From the NCBI GenBank assembly GCA_016709145.1, contig JADJEK010000008.1:62001-126000 (forward strand): 64,000 bases of DNA, read 5' to 3'. Position 1 is the first letter of the stretch. Each line of letters starts with the position of its first letter. This document shows positions 9,023 through 16,832 of the stretch, piece by piece. Both the position numbers and the translations under genes were made by a program. This DNA is from Planctomycetota bacterium. Its GTDB lineage: Bacteria; Planctomycetota; B15-G4; JADJEK01. The notes under the pieces were generated by a model. The model did no database searches and had not been told where the DNA came from. It saw only the letters and a list, made by a program, of their open reading frames with translations.

Positions 9023-9454
9023 TCAGCCGGCGTCCAAGAGTTCGATCCCGTGATCGGCACACCACGACCGCAGCGCCGCGTCGGTTGCGGCTTCTTCGCA
9101 TGCATCCCATTGCGCGATCATGCCGCCCGACCGAAGCAGCGCGTTGAAGCGCGCGTAGCCGCCCCGCCGCGCGAAGTACCCGGCGACTTCTTCGCGCCGA
9201 TGCGGCATCCGTTCTTCGACGAAGCGGAACACGAGTGTCTTGCCAAGATCCAAATCGCGCTTGTCCGGGATGCCGACGTATCGATCGGAGGTCCCCAAGT
9301 CGTCGGGAAGCGGGCCGGTCGACCCCGGATCCAGGTCCGAAGTCAGAAAGAACGCTCCGGTATCGCGGCAGACGTACGCGGCGTTTCCTTCGCTCACCGC
9401 GAAGTTCACCCACTCGTAGGCCGATCGCAGGTCGTCGAGTCTCACGGTGGTCAT
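9023..9454 (-). CDS. UPF0158-like hypothetical protein
   Basis: A 143-residue soluble protein. The N-terminal half has LRSAYEWVN, then AAYVCRDTGAFFLTSD, then DRYVGIPDKRDLDLGKTLVFRF. The second half continues with a helix, FVEERMPHRREEVAGYFARR, and GGYARFNALLRSGGMIAQW. This resembles the UPF0158 family, where a strand naming a D-x-x-TG turn precedes an IP-x-(K/R) turn and the tail has G-(A/Y)-x-x-(R/F)-F. The molecular function of the family is unknown. The gene ends only a few bases past the kinase stop, convergent with it. A neighbouring gene on the same strand lies 90 bases upstream. Confidence 0.65.
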   Translation of the reverse strand: MTTVRLDDLRSAYEWVNFAVSEGNAAYVCRDTGAFFLTSDLDPGSTGPLPDDLGTSDRYVGIPDKRDLDLGKTLVFRFVEERMPHRREEVAGYFARRGGYARFNALLRSGGMIAQWDACEEAATDAALRSWCADHGIELLDAG

Positions 9455-9541
9455 GAGTCATGCTCTTTCGCGTTCGCGATCCGATGAACTCGAGGGAGAG
9501 TTGACGCGGCGGAAGTGAACCGAGTCCAGGCGCGGACATTC

Positions 9542-10986
9542 CACGTCACGAAGCATCGCTCGCGCGCTTCGACTTCCGAGGTCGCCGCTTCGCGCCGGTT
9601 CGCGCGAGCTTCGCGTTGATCCTCTCCAAGTCGAACTCGTCGGGATCGAACGAGCCGATCCACGCGACGTAGTCGTCGTGGGACACATGCTTCGGATCGG
9701 CAAGTGCATCGAGGAACACTTCGTACCCGCCGATCCCGCCGATGTCTTCCGGAGGACACGCCCGTTCGCCAGCGATTGCGCGCGGCAGGGTCACTTCCGG
9801 GTCGGGTTCGGCAATCGACTTCACGACGACGTCGTGGGTCCACCCGTCGCCGAAGTCGTACTCGTACTCGAGTCGATCACCGACTCGATTCAGCAGTGCG
9901 TCGAGACGCACCCCGTCCTCGGGGACACTCCGGGGATCGAATCCCTGGTCGATCTCCATCGTGTACAGCGTCTGCTCGTGGACGAACATATGGAGATGCG
10001 AGTCCTGCCATCCCATCGCGCGTTGGAGCACGGTGTGGAGGTCCGGCAAGGTGACATCGGCCGGCACGTCCACGTGCCGCCAGATCCGCGGAGTCGAATC
10101 GCGCAGTACCACCTCGAGTCGCATCACTTGGCCTCGCAACGATCGACTCGCCTTCGGGCGCTTCGGAGCGCGCTTCTTGGTCGTCGATGGTTTCGAGTTG
10201 CGCTCGAACCCGAGCGCGTCGCCCACGACGTTGGTCACGCGCACCAGGACCGTCGTGAGTCGCACTCCGAGGCTCTTCCGATCGGCCAACGTCTTGGCCT
10301 GCGCTGCGATCGCGACGGGCACGAACTCCGACACGATCGCGTCGCGATCCTCACGCGACAGCAGATGAAGCGGCCCGACGAAGACCGACGTGGCGCCCGA
10401 GCGGGCGCGCAGTCGACCGATGAAGCACTCCCCGATCGCAGGTGGATCGTCGTCTCCGGGATCGACGTCGGCGACGACGACATCTCCATGGATGACGTCG
10501 CGGAGTTGAAGTTCCTTGCCCGGCAATTTCGCCCTGATCTCGTACAGCGACTGGTACGACGCGACGAGCGACTTCAGCCAGGTGCGTGCCGTCGAGGACA
10601 TCCGATCGAGTTCCTCGTCCAGGATTTCCTCGGCGATCGTCATGCCGGACGCCGCCACTCGATCGAGCGCAGCGAACACCTCCGTCCCGAACTCTTCGCG
10701 CACGATCGCGCACAACCCTTGCAGCCCGCGCTCCGTGAACTCGCGCAAGCGAGGATCGTCCCCCAGGAGATCGAACATGTTGCGCGCTCGGAGCTCTGCG
10801 TATTCGTCGAGATCCTGACGCTCGAGCAGCCACGAGAACATCGTCGCGGCCTCGTCCACGGTCGGCTCCAAGGACCGCAGCCCCCGCGCCGGAAGGCAAC
10901 AATGCTTGTACTTGCGGCCGCTGCCGCACGGGCACGGTTCGTTCCGCCCGACATCGCTCATGGGATCGGCTCCGTCCGACGAGGCC
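9542..10986. repeat. 1.45-kb duplicated unit, copy 1 (partner at 19770-21214)
   Basis: This stretch contains one whole gene and matches 19770-21214 at a constant offset of 10,228 bases. From 9542 to about 10625 I see no differences in the parts I compared. From about 10626 to 10986 scattered substitutions appear. Beyond both ends the two flanks are unrelated. The even boundary at the gene's stop codon and the sharp change in divergence suggest duplication followed by gene conversion of the 3' three quarters. Confidence 0.9.
9546..10961 (-). CDS. SEC-C motif / plasmid pRiA4b ORF-3-like domain protein, copy 1
   Basis: A 471-residue protein starting MSDVGRNEPCPCGSGRKYKH and continuing CC. This is a SEC-C zinc motif (Cys10, Cys12, Cys21, Cys22 region) like the SecA tail. 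The middle ~200 residues are mainly helical with no known signature. The C-terminal ~190 residues are a pRiA4b ORF-3 domain: RLEVVLRDSTPRIWRHVDVP, then MGWQDSHLHMF, then YEYDFGDGWTHDVVV, then CPPEDIGGIGGYEVFL. Genes of this composition are common cargo of accessory regions; function is unknown. The ATG at 10961 was chosen because homology and the duplicated unit both begin there. A near-identical copy lies 10 kb away, and an IS66 remnant follows immediately upstream of the gene. Confidence 0.88.
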   Translation of the reverse strand: MSDVGRNEPCPCGSGRKYKHCCLPARGLRSLEPTVDEAATMFSWLLERQDLDEYAELRARNMFDLLGDDPRLREFTERGLQGLCAIVREEFGTEVFAALDRVAASGMTIAEEILDEELDRMSSTARTWLKSLVASYQSLYEIRAKLPGKELQLRDVIHGDVVVADVDPGDDDPPAIGECFIGRLRARSGATSVFVGPLHLLSREDRDAIVSEFVPVAIAAQAKTLADRKSLGVRLTTVLVRVTNVVGDALGFERNSKPSTTKKRAPKRPKASRSLRGQVMRLEVVLRDSTPRIWRHVDVPADVTLPDLHTVLQRAMGWQDSHLHMFVHEQTLYTMEIDQGFDPRSVPEDGVRLDALLNRVGDRLEYEYDFGDGWTHDVVVKSIAEPDPEVTLPRAIAGERACPPEDIGGIGGYEVFLDALADPKHVSHDDYVAWIGSFDPDEFDLERINAKLARTGAKRRPRKSKRASDAS

Positions 10987-11084
10987 GTGAAGGCCGCACA
11001 TTCAGGGCGGCACGATACGCGACGTCGAGTCGTTGTCACCGGCCACGAGTTCCTGCCCAGCCGGCGAACGAACCGCCGCGCAAA

Positions 11085-11177
11085 GGCAAGGCGATCGGGG
11101 TGGACCGGCGCCGGGCGCCGGGCTTCGACTCCGCCGAGCTCGCGCGGCTCATCGCGACTCTCGAATCCCGATGCTGA
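11085..11177 (+). pseudogene. IS66-type transposase accessory gene (TnpA/OrfA) C-terminal remnant
   Basis: About 30 codons remain, ending in APGFDSAELARLIATLESRC and a TGA. This resembles the C-terminus of the IS66 OrfA protein, where a G-F-D segment is followed by a short L-x-x-L-x-x-x-L helix. Its stop codon overlaps the ATG of the following tnpB-like gene (ATGCTGA), the usual arrangement within IS66 operons. The rest of the gene is missing; upstream sequence is the flank of the duplicated SEC-C unit. Identification rests mainly on position next to tnpB. Confidence 0.55.
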
Positions 11178-11552
11178 GCCTGCCGCCTTCGGTCCGGATC
11201 TTCCTCGCGCGCGAGCCGGTCGATTGCAGGAAGGCGTTCGACGGCCTGTGCGCGCTGGTGCGCGATCAATTCGGTGACGATCCGTTCTCCGGCCACCTCT
11301 TCGCCTTCTTCAACAAGCGCCGTGATCGCGTGAAGATCCTGGTCTGGGACAAGAACGGATTCTGGCTGTTCGCGAAGCGGCTCGAGCGCGGCACCTTCGA
11401 GCCGATCACCATGCAGAGCGAGAGCAAGCATCGCGTCGAAGTCGAGCGCGCGCTTGCTGCTGCTGCTCGAGGGAATCGAAAAAAGTAGAGGTCTTTTGCC
11501 TGGCCGACAACGGGCGGTGACCACGGCGATCGCATCCCGCGCGCTGACTTAA
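11171..11552 (+). pseudogene. tnpB: IS66 family TnpB (Orf2), frameshifted near its 3' end
   Basis: The first ~90 residues are a clear IS66 TnpB: MLSLPPSVRIFLAREPVDCR, then KAFDGLCALVRDQFGDDPFS, then GHLFAFFNKRRDRVKILVWD, then FWLFAKRLERGTF. After VEVER the frame runs into an Ala/Arg/Lys tail and stops at 11488. The expected ending, LLLLLEGIE, continues in the +1 frame to a TAA at 11552, so a one-base slip in the GC-rich run around 11440-11465 has broken the gene. No tnpC transposase gene follows. The 130 bases to the next gene contain nothing I recognise and no clear terminal inverted repeat. It is a dead fragment of an insertion sequence beside the duplicated SEC-C unit. Confidence 0.8.
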
Positions 11553-11685
11553 CGTGAATCCACTGCAGGACAGACCATCGGCCTTCCCCGAATGGATCCA
11601 CGTTCTGTCAGGGGTATGGGGTGTGGACCCGACGGCTCCCGCGACGTCCAGAACGCCATGGGTTCGGGCGCGGGGCACGATCGGA

Positions 11686-13098
11686 TCATTCGGTCTCGAG
11701 CGTGACGTCCTTCGTGTCCGGTGCGAAGCGCACGACCGTCCGGTGATCGAAACTGCCGGCCGCCGCCAACTTCCGCGCTTGCTCCCGCAAGGAGTCGAGC
11801 AGGCGGCCGTGCAGGTCCTTGCGGACCTCGCACTCGAGTCGTGCGAACGCGGCGGCGAGGTCGGGGCGTCCGTGACGGAGTGCAAGATCGACCTCGGGCG
11901 ACCCGTACCGATCGCACAGCGCTGCGAACCCGCACGAACCGCAGTCCGGCGAGCCGGCGAACGCCGCGCCCGCGATCGCGCGACCGTCTCGATCGGAATG
12001 ACGGGCCCATTCGTCCGCGGTCGGGAGCAACCGCTCGAGCGGCTCGAAGAAGCCGTCACGTGCGTGCGCGGCCGATCGTGCGAAGCGGCCGTCGGCGTCG
12101 ACGTGAATCCGCGCCTGTGACTTGCTCCAACCCATCGTGCCCGGCCACGGAACGAAGGCAGCGGCCAGGATGCTGCGCCACGGCTGCGAGCGCTGCACCG
12201 CGTTACCGAGACGGGCCGCGATCGCGCTCATCGCCTGGATCCCACGGTCGACGCGCGCATCGGCAACCGACGCACTCGTGGCCGCGAAGCCGCCTCGCGC
12301 GAGATCGGGAGTGAGGCGTACCGCTTGGCACCGGCCGTCGCCCAACCACGCCGCGACCGCCGCCTCCACGTCGCCGTCGAACGACGACCGGACGTCGACG
12401 ATGCACTCGAAGCCCTCGTCCGCCATGCGGTGGCACGCCTCGGCGTCTTCGCGGGACGGTGGCCCACCGTCGTCCGGCGCGCGCACGACGATACGACACC
12501 GGCCTGCCCGTTCGAGCATCGCCAGCGCTTCCTCCGAAAGGTGACGCGGCGCGACCGGCACCTCGCACAGCCATCGCGGAACCGCGCGCGAGTTCTGCGC
12601 GCACGCGCTTTGGAGCGCCGCGACCGCGTGGCCGAGCACGTGGTCGATGCGCTCCCAATCCGGCGCAGCGTCCCCGGGAAGCGCTCGCAGCACGAGCCCA
12701 CGAATTTCTCGCGACGAAGCGAACAGGCGCGACAGCGCTCGATCGATCGCCGTGGTCGCTGGCGCTGCGTCGGCTCCGATGGGGACCTCGAGGACGAAGT
12801 TCCGCAGGAACGGCGTGCCGTCGGCGTGCGCCTCGGCCCACGCGGGTCGAGGCGCGCCGACCTCGACGAGTTGCCGCGCAGCGCGCAGTTCGTCCAACAG
12901 GCGGCGCTCATCCGCCGACAGAGCCGCGACTCCGCTGGCGGGGCGAGCACCGCGGAGCTTGCCGAGCAGACCGAGGAACGCGTCGCGCTCCGGAATCAAC
13001 CGCGCGTACGACGCGCCTCGCGTCGCGTCGACGACGAGCACGTCATTGCCGTCGTCGTCGACGACGACCCACGGTGCGAACTCGACCGCGGTACTCAT
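11686..13098 (-). CDS. SPASM-like partner protein of the radical SAM maturase (putative RRE plus degenerate enzyme)
   Basis: A 470-residue cytoplasmic protein encoded directly behind the radical SAM gene with a 4-base ATGA overlap, so the two are translationally coupled. Residues ~1-80 (VVVDDDGNDVLVVDATRGAS and the L-rich helices after it) look like a PqqD-type winged-helix peptide-recognition element. The middle resembles a TIM-barrel scaffold but has no CX3CX2C radical SAM motif. Near the end, Cys386-x2-Cys389-x5-Cys395 repeats the spacing of the SPASM cluster in the neighbouring enzyme. I infer a non-catalytic or differently catalytic partner that binds the substrate protein. A 26-bp segment at 12213-12238 is shared with 4796-4821. 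No named family recognised; the two-maturase layout recalls repeat-peptide RiPP systems. Confidence 0.75.
   Translation of the reverse strand: MSTAVEFAPWVVVDDDGNDVLVVDATRGASYARLIPERDAFLGLLGKLRGARPASGVAALSADERRLLDELRAARQLVEVGAPRPAWAEAHADGTPFLRNFVLEVPIGADAAPATTAIDRALSRLFASSREIRGLVLRALPGDAAPDWERIDHVLGHAVAALQSACAQNSRAVPRWLCEVPVAPRHLSEEALAMLERAGRCRIVVRAPDDGGPPSREDAEACHRMADEGFECIVDVRSSFDGDVEAAVAAWLGDGRCQAVRLTPDLARGGFAATSASVADARVDRGIQAMSAIAARLGNAVQRSQPWRSILAAAFVPWPGTMGWSKSQARIHVDADGRFARSAAHARDGFFEPLERLLPTADEWARHSDRDGRAIAGAAFAGSPDCGSCGFAALCDRYGSPEVDLALRHGRPDLAAAFARLECEVRKDLHGRLLDSLREQARKLAAAGSFDHRTVVRFAPDTKDVTLETE
12213..12238. repeat. 26-bp sequence shared exactly with 4796-4821
   Basis: Second copy of the short shared element, here inside the SPASM-partner gene. 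In this frame it encodes part of VDRGIQAMSAIAARL. Because it sits in an apparently intact gene, this copy is likely the ancestral context and the 4796 copy the derived one. Confidence 0.5.
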
Positions 13099-14378
13099 TT
13101 CTGACCGTCGCTCGAGGCGCTCTTGGCGGAAGCGACGAGTCGCGCCAGCGACTCCTCACCGTCGGCGGCGATGCGGCGGTACAGCTCTTCCGCGGCGGCG
13201 TACATGAGCTGCGACCAGCCGCAGAACACGTCGTGCGGCGTGTAGATCGACCCGGTGTCCGACAGGTTCGCGGCCGGGCAGTAGCCGCCACAGATCGGGT
13301 TCACCGGACAGCGGGTGCAACTGTCCTTGTGCATCTTCGAGTGGTCGAAGTCGATGAAGCCCTTCTGCAGCGCGTGATCGAATTGACCGCCGAAGATGTT
13401 CCCCATGCGGAAACCGCCGCCCGCGCCCGCGGCCGCGTCCGCTCCGTCGAAGCGATGGCAGGGCCAGATATCGCCGGTGTAGTCGACCATCATGTAGCCC
13501 TTGCCCGCTCCGCACGGCGATGGCATGAAGCCGATCTCCGCGTCGCGTCCCGTCGCGCGCGGGTGGATCAATTTGCCGATCGTGTACCGGAACAACGTCA
13601 GTTCGAACGGATCGCCGGCGCGATGTTGCTGGTGGCAGAAGTCGACCGTCTGCGCGATGCCGTGCTGCAGCGCCTGCAGCGCCGCTTCGTCCCACGCGTG
13701 GTACTCGGACAGCGAGACCGACACCTCACGGAAGCCGATCTCCTTGAAGTAGCGCATCGAGTCGAACACCCGATCCGCGTACTTCGGGTGGATCGTCGCG
13801 CGCGCGGTCGACGCCGGGCGCGTCCGCAACAGCGACTTCGCCCAATGCTCGACGATCGCCGACATCTTCTGGCCGTTCTTCGCCGGACGCTGCGCGTCCT
13901 GCACGTCCGGGCAGCCGTCGATCGACATCAAGAGTCCGAAACCGTACCGATCGACCGCGTCGCGGATCTCGTCGGTGAACAAAGTCAGGTTGCTCGTCAT
14001 GCTGAACGTGACGTGCTTACCCCGTGCGGCGCCGCGGCGCCGCGCCCACGGCAGGAACTGCCGGATCTCCTTCCAGCGCATGGTCGGCTCGCCGCCCATG
14101 AAATTGCAGTTCACGCTGGTCGCAGTGCCGCTCGCTTCGAACAGCCACTCGAGCGCTTTCTTCATCGTCTCGAGCGACATGTTCTTCGTGTACATCTCGC
14201 CTTTGAAGCAATACAGGCAGCCGAGGTTGCAGTTCTCCGTCACGTCGAAGTCGAGATTGGTGACGGAGTGCAGATGCGGGATCGAGTCCGGGTGGACCTG
14301 TTGCCGTCCCGGGTCCGCGACGAACTCGCGCGGATGCGCGGCGGTGGCGGGAAGAGTGGCGACGCGTTGCGTAGTCAT
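13095..14378 (-). CDS. Radical SAM/SPASM protein maturase
   Basis: A 427-residue radical SAM enzyme. Cys50-x3-Cys54-x2-Cys57 (ENCNLGCLYC) binds the catalytic 4Fe-4S cluster, and GGEP at 95-98 binds SAM. The C-terminal SPASM region has Cys354-x2-Cys357-x5-Cys363-x3-Cys367 and Cys386, enough ligands for auxiliary clusters. Conserved SAM-barrel landmarks include SMTSNLTLFTDEI and LLMSIDGCPDVQDAQRP. This architecture belongs to enzymes that modify ribosomally made peptides (thioether or other crosslinks) or sulfatase-type proteins. The gene immediately downstream overlaps by 4 bases. The gene immediately upstream, 110 bases away, encodes a Cys-repeat protein that is the obvious candidate substrate. 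Chemistry is inferred, not shown. Confidence 0.9.
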   Translation of the reverse strand: MTTQRVATLPATAAHPREFVADPGRQQVHPDSIPHLHSVTNLDFDVTENCNLGCLYCFKGEMYTKNMSLETMKKALEWLFEASGTATSVNCNFMGGEPTMRWKEIRQFLPWARRRGAARGKHVTFSMTSNLTLFTDEIRDAVDRYGFGLLMSIDGCPDVQDAQRPAKNGQKMSAIVEHWAKSLLRTRPASTARATIHPKYADRVFDSMRYFKEIGFREVSVSLSEYHAWDEAALQALQHGIAQTVDFCHQQHRAGDPFELTLFRYTIGKLIHPRATGRDAEIGFMPSPCGAGKGYMMVDYTGDIWPCHRFDGADAAAGAGGGFRMGNIFGGQFDHALQKGFIDFDHSKMHKDSCTRCPVNPICGGYCPAANLSDTGSIYTPHDVFCGWSQLMYAAAEELYRRIAADGEESLARLVASAKSASSDGQK

Positions 14379-14488
14379 GTGAGCAGCTCCCTCCGGTCGA
14401 ACCGGACCTCTGGGTCACGTCGATGGAATGGGGCGCGGCGCGCAGTCGAACGCGCGCCGCGCGAGGCGGACTCGCGATCGCGAAGGGT

Positions 14489-15331
14489 TCAGACGACGTC
14501 GGTGCTGGGGTCGGCGCCGCCGTGTTCGTCCGTGTCCACGGCGACCGCGGCGGCGGCGTTGCCGCCCCAGAAGCCGCAGTCGTTGGCGCTCGGGATCGAA
14601 CACGTGTTCGCCGTGGCCGGAGTGCAGGTCGACGTGTTGCTCGCGCCCCACCAGTTGCAGCCGTTCGAGTACTTCACGGTGCAGGTGTTCGTACCGCCGG
14701 ACTCGCACGCGTTCGTCGACAGGGCCTGGCACGTGTTCGACTGACTGCCGCCGCTGCAGGTGTTGCTGCTGCCGGTCCCGGTGCAGTCGTTGCTCGCCTT
14801 GCCCTCGCCACCGCCACTGCATTCGTTGGCGTAGGTTCCGTCGCACGTGTTCGAGGCGCTCGCCGAACAGTCGTTGTCGCTCGAGTGACAGTCGTTCGCG
14901 TTGCCACCGCTGCAGCTGTTCGATGCGCCGTTGGTGCAGTTGTTCTTCGCGCCGGACGTGCACGTGTTCGATTTGTCGCCGGTACAGGTGTTGCCGCCCG
15001 TCCCGGTGCAGTTGTTGCTGGCGCCCTGCGAGCACGCATTGGGAATGGCCGTGGTGCAACTGTTCGGCGTGGCCGTGCTGCAGTTGTTCGTCTGCGTCAC
15101 GCCGCACGTGCCGGCGATCACGTCGACGCCGCCGCCGGAGCTCGCGCGCGCCGTCACGCCGTTGATCGCGATCGTGGCCGCGGCGATCGCACCGATCGCG
15201 AGCCGCAACGCGTCGCGTCGGTTCAATCCACCACGGGCGCAATCACCGCCGCGCCGCAGGACACGCGGTTCGGTCGGCATGTAAAGGTCGTTGGAATCGG
15301 AATCTGGACCGCGAATGCCAATGGACGCCAT
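14489..15331 (-). CDS. Tat-exported Cys-octad repeat protein, putative radical SAM substrate
   Basis: A 280-residue protein. Residues ~37-62 are a twin-arginine signal (NRRDALRLAIG, then a hydrophobic stretch ending TARA). From residue 76 to 252 there are 22 cysteines: 76, 84, 92, 100, 108, 116, 124, 132, 140, 148 at exact 8-residue spacing, then 155, 163, 171, 183, 192, 201, 209, 217, 225, 236, 244 and 252. Twenty of the 22 are preceded by Asn at -2 (N-x-C). The other positions are Ser, Thr, Gly and Ala. The tail (after GFWGGN) is acidic. The ladder suggests a solenoid with Cys stacked on one face, or a set of identical modification sites. Tat export implies folding or modification before transport. 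GGGAGAAG lies before the ATG. I know no named family with this repeat. Confidence 0.85.
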   Translation of the reverse strand: MASIGIRGPDSDSNDLYMPTEPRVLRRGGDCARGGLNRRDALRLAIGAIAAATIAINGVTARASSGGGVDVIAGTCGVTQTNNCSTATPNSCTTAIPNACSQGASNNCTGTGGNTCTGDKSNTCTSGAKNNCTNGASNSCSGGNANDCHSSDNDCSASASNTCDGTYANECSGGGEGKASNDCTGTGSSNTCSGGSQSNTCQALSTNACESGGTNTCTVKYSNGCNWWGASNTSTCTPATANTCSIPSANDCGFWGGNAAAAVAVDTDEHGGADPSTDVV

Positions 15332-15752
15332 GACTTCTTCTCCCGAAGAAGGACCAAGGGGACGTCACGCGTCTGGCTTCGCGTGGGAGTTGGACGCAAA
15401 CTAGTGTTGCCGATCGCAGGGTCAAGCATCGTTTCGACCACGAACCCGTTCGTGACCGCGTGGTCGGCGAGCGCGAAACGTACGAGGACCGCGCCTCACG
15501 CCCTCCGCTCACCGCGGTCGAAGGCACTGGAGCGGCCAAGCCTCGACGCATCGGGCGGAGATCCGATCTCGATTCGACCTACGGCCGACACAGGTTCTGC
15601 TCGGTCGAGATTCACGATCGGGTCGTGCTTCGGAACCGTCCATGCATCGATCGATCCACGCTCCGACTCCCTTGGGGGGTCGGAGCGTGGATCGTTCAAA
15701 CATGTGCAGTTTGCGCGTGGCTCCGCGGAGCCACGGAATCAGGACCTTCGCA
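15332..15752. other. 421-base intergenic region with a long hairpin
   Basis: No coding frame here looks genuine. The region lies between the Cys-repeat gene (start at 15331) and the stop of the next minus-strand gene. It must hold the promoter of the maturation operon, but no confident -35/-10 pair stands out on the minus strand. Its main feature is the 20-bp hairpin annotated separately at 15652-15694, about 320 bases before the Cys-repeat ATG, which separates the two transcription units. Confidence 0.6.
15652..15694. terminator. 20-bp perfect hairpin between two minus-strand genes
   Basis: Bases 15652-15671 pair with 15675-15694 (sum 31,346) around a TTG loop: 19 Watson-Crick pairs plus one G-T pair. 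No T-run follows on either strand, so it is either an intrinsic terminator of the tail-less kind or a strong mRNA 3'-end stabiliser. It lies 59 bases downstream of the 250-residue secreted-protein gene. Confidence 0.7.
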
Positions 15753-16505
15753 TCAGTCGTTCCGGAACCGAATCTCCGCATCCTGACGAATGCCGACGTC
15801 CGTCGTTCCGAAGTGGACTCGGACGTCGAGCGATTGGCTCATCGTGAGCTGGATGCAATTCCTCGAGATCGCCGATGCTGCGACACCATCGTCGACGAGC
15901 GACTCGACGATCGCGTCGACCATTTCCTCGACGGTGTCGTAGTCGCCGGGGCTGATCGCCGACGTCGCACGATCCGTACCGACGACGAGCGTCGATGCGA
16001 CGTCGTTGTCGTCCACGCCGGCAATCGCCCCCGCGAACGTGACGGTGGCGATCAGTTGCGTACCGTCGTCGTCGACCAAGCCGAGACTATTCACCCCTTC
16101 GCCGGTGTTGTTCGACTTGATGACCTTCGTCACGCCGCGATTGCCGCTGTTCGCCGCGACCGAAACGGTCACGGTGGACCCCGACGCGGTGGCCGTGACG
16201 TTGCCGCCGTTCGCCGATGAGTAATTGATCGCGTCGGCGATCTTGGATGCCTTCGTGGCGGCAGTCGCGCCCTTTGCGATGTCGTCCGCCGTGTGATTGC
16301 TTCCGAATTGCCCCGTACAGCACTCGAAGCTCTTGTTGACGCCGTTGGCGTCTTTGTACGTCACCGTCACCGTCTCATCGCCCGCCTTCGTAGTCGCCGA
16401 CGTCGTCACCGTCGCGGTCGCCGGCGTACGGCGCAGAAGGCCCCACGCGAAGGGTGCACACGCTGCAATTGCCGAAACGACTGCAATCCACCGACTCGCA
16501 CGCAT
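15753..16505 (-). CDS. Exported Thr/Val-rich protein of unknown function
   Basis: A 250-residue protein with an N-terminal signal segment (WIAVVSAIAACAPFAWGLL). The mature part is low-complexity and rich in Thr, Val, Ala, Asp and Gly: ATVTTSATTKAGDETVTVTY, a Cys pair in ECCTGQFG, and SGSTVTVSVAANSGNRGV. Short imperfect repeats of T-V-T-V strands suggest a beta-rich extracellular domain like those of appendage or adhesin proteins. A GGGAG eight bases before the ATG supports the start. It is upstream of and on the same strand as the Cys-repeat operon but separated by a hairpin and 420 bases. A link to that system is possible but not shown. Confidence 0.6.
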   Translation of the reverse strand: MRASRWIAVVSAIAACAPFAWGLLRRTPATATVTTSATTKAGDETVTVTYKDANGVNKSFECCTGQFGSNHTADDIAKGATAATKASKIADAINYSSANGGNVTATASGSTVTVSVAANSGNRGVTKVIKSNNTGEGVNSLGLVDDDGTQLIATVTFAGAIAGVDDNDVASTLVVGTDRATSAISPGDYDTVEEMVDAIVESLVDDGVAASAISRNCIQLTMSQSLDVRVHFGTTDVGIRQDAEIRFRND

Positions 16506-16832
16506 TGCGATTCTCCCTTTGGTTGGTTTCGTTCCCGGGCGGCCTTCCCACTGCAGCCGTCCCCTCTTGACGTTCCCAGTACGAGGAGGAGTCCTAGAAA
16601 GGACCCTTCCTTTTCGTGCGACGCCTTGTAACTTCGGCAAGTTGCCCGCGCAAGAGACTGCAAGAGGTCGCGTCGGCGGGTGATTCTCGCGCGACGTCGT
16701 TCGCCACGGGCCGAACTCACGCTTGCGGAGTATCGAAAGATCCGCGGAGGCGAGAGAACTCGGCGGTGCGGCGCGGGAGTGGGAATCGAGTCGCGTCGGA
16801 TCGGCGCGGTCGAAGAAACGGGAGAAGCGTCC
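16506..16832. other. Divergent intergenic region (327 bases)
   Basis: This stretch separates the starts of two divergently transcribed exported-protein genes and so should carry both promoters. I see a short GTCCT/AGGAC inverted repeat near 16590 but no confident promoter hexamers. Open frames crossing it on the plus strand lack protein-like composition. Confidence 0.4.

Noticed and set aside
14489..15331. Cys-repeat protein as a metallothionein or as N-glycosylation N-x-C sites
   Set aside because: Metallothioneins are short and lack signal peptides; bacterial sequons need a different context. The adjacent radical SAM/SPASM pair makes enzymatic modification more likely.
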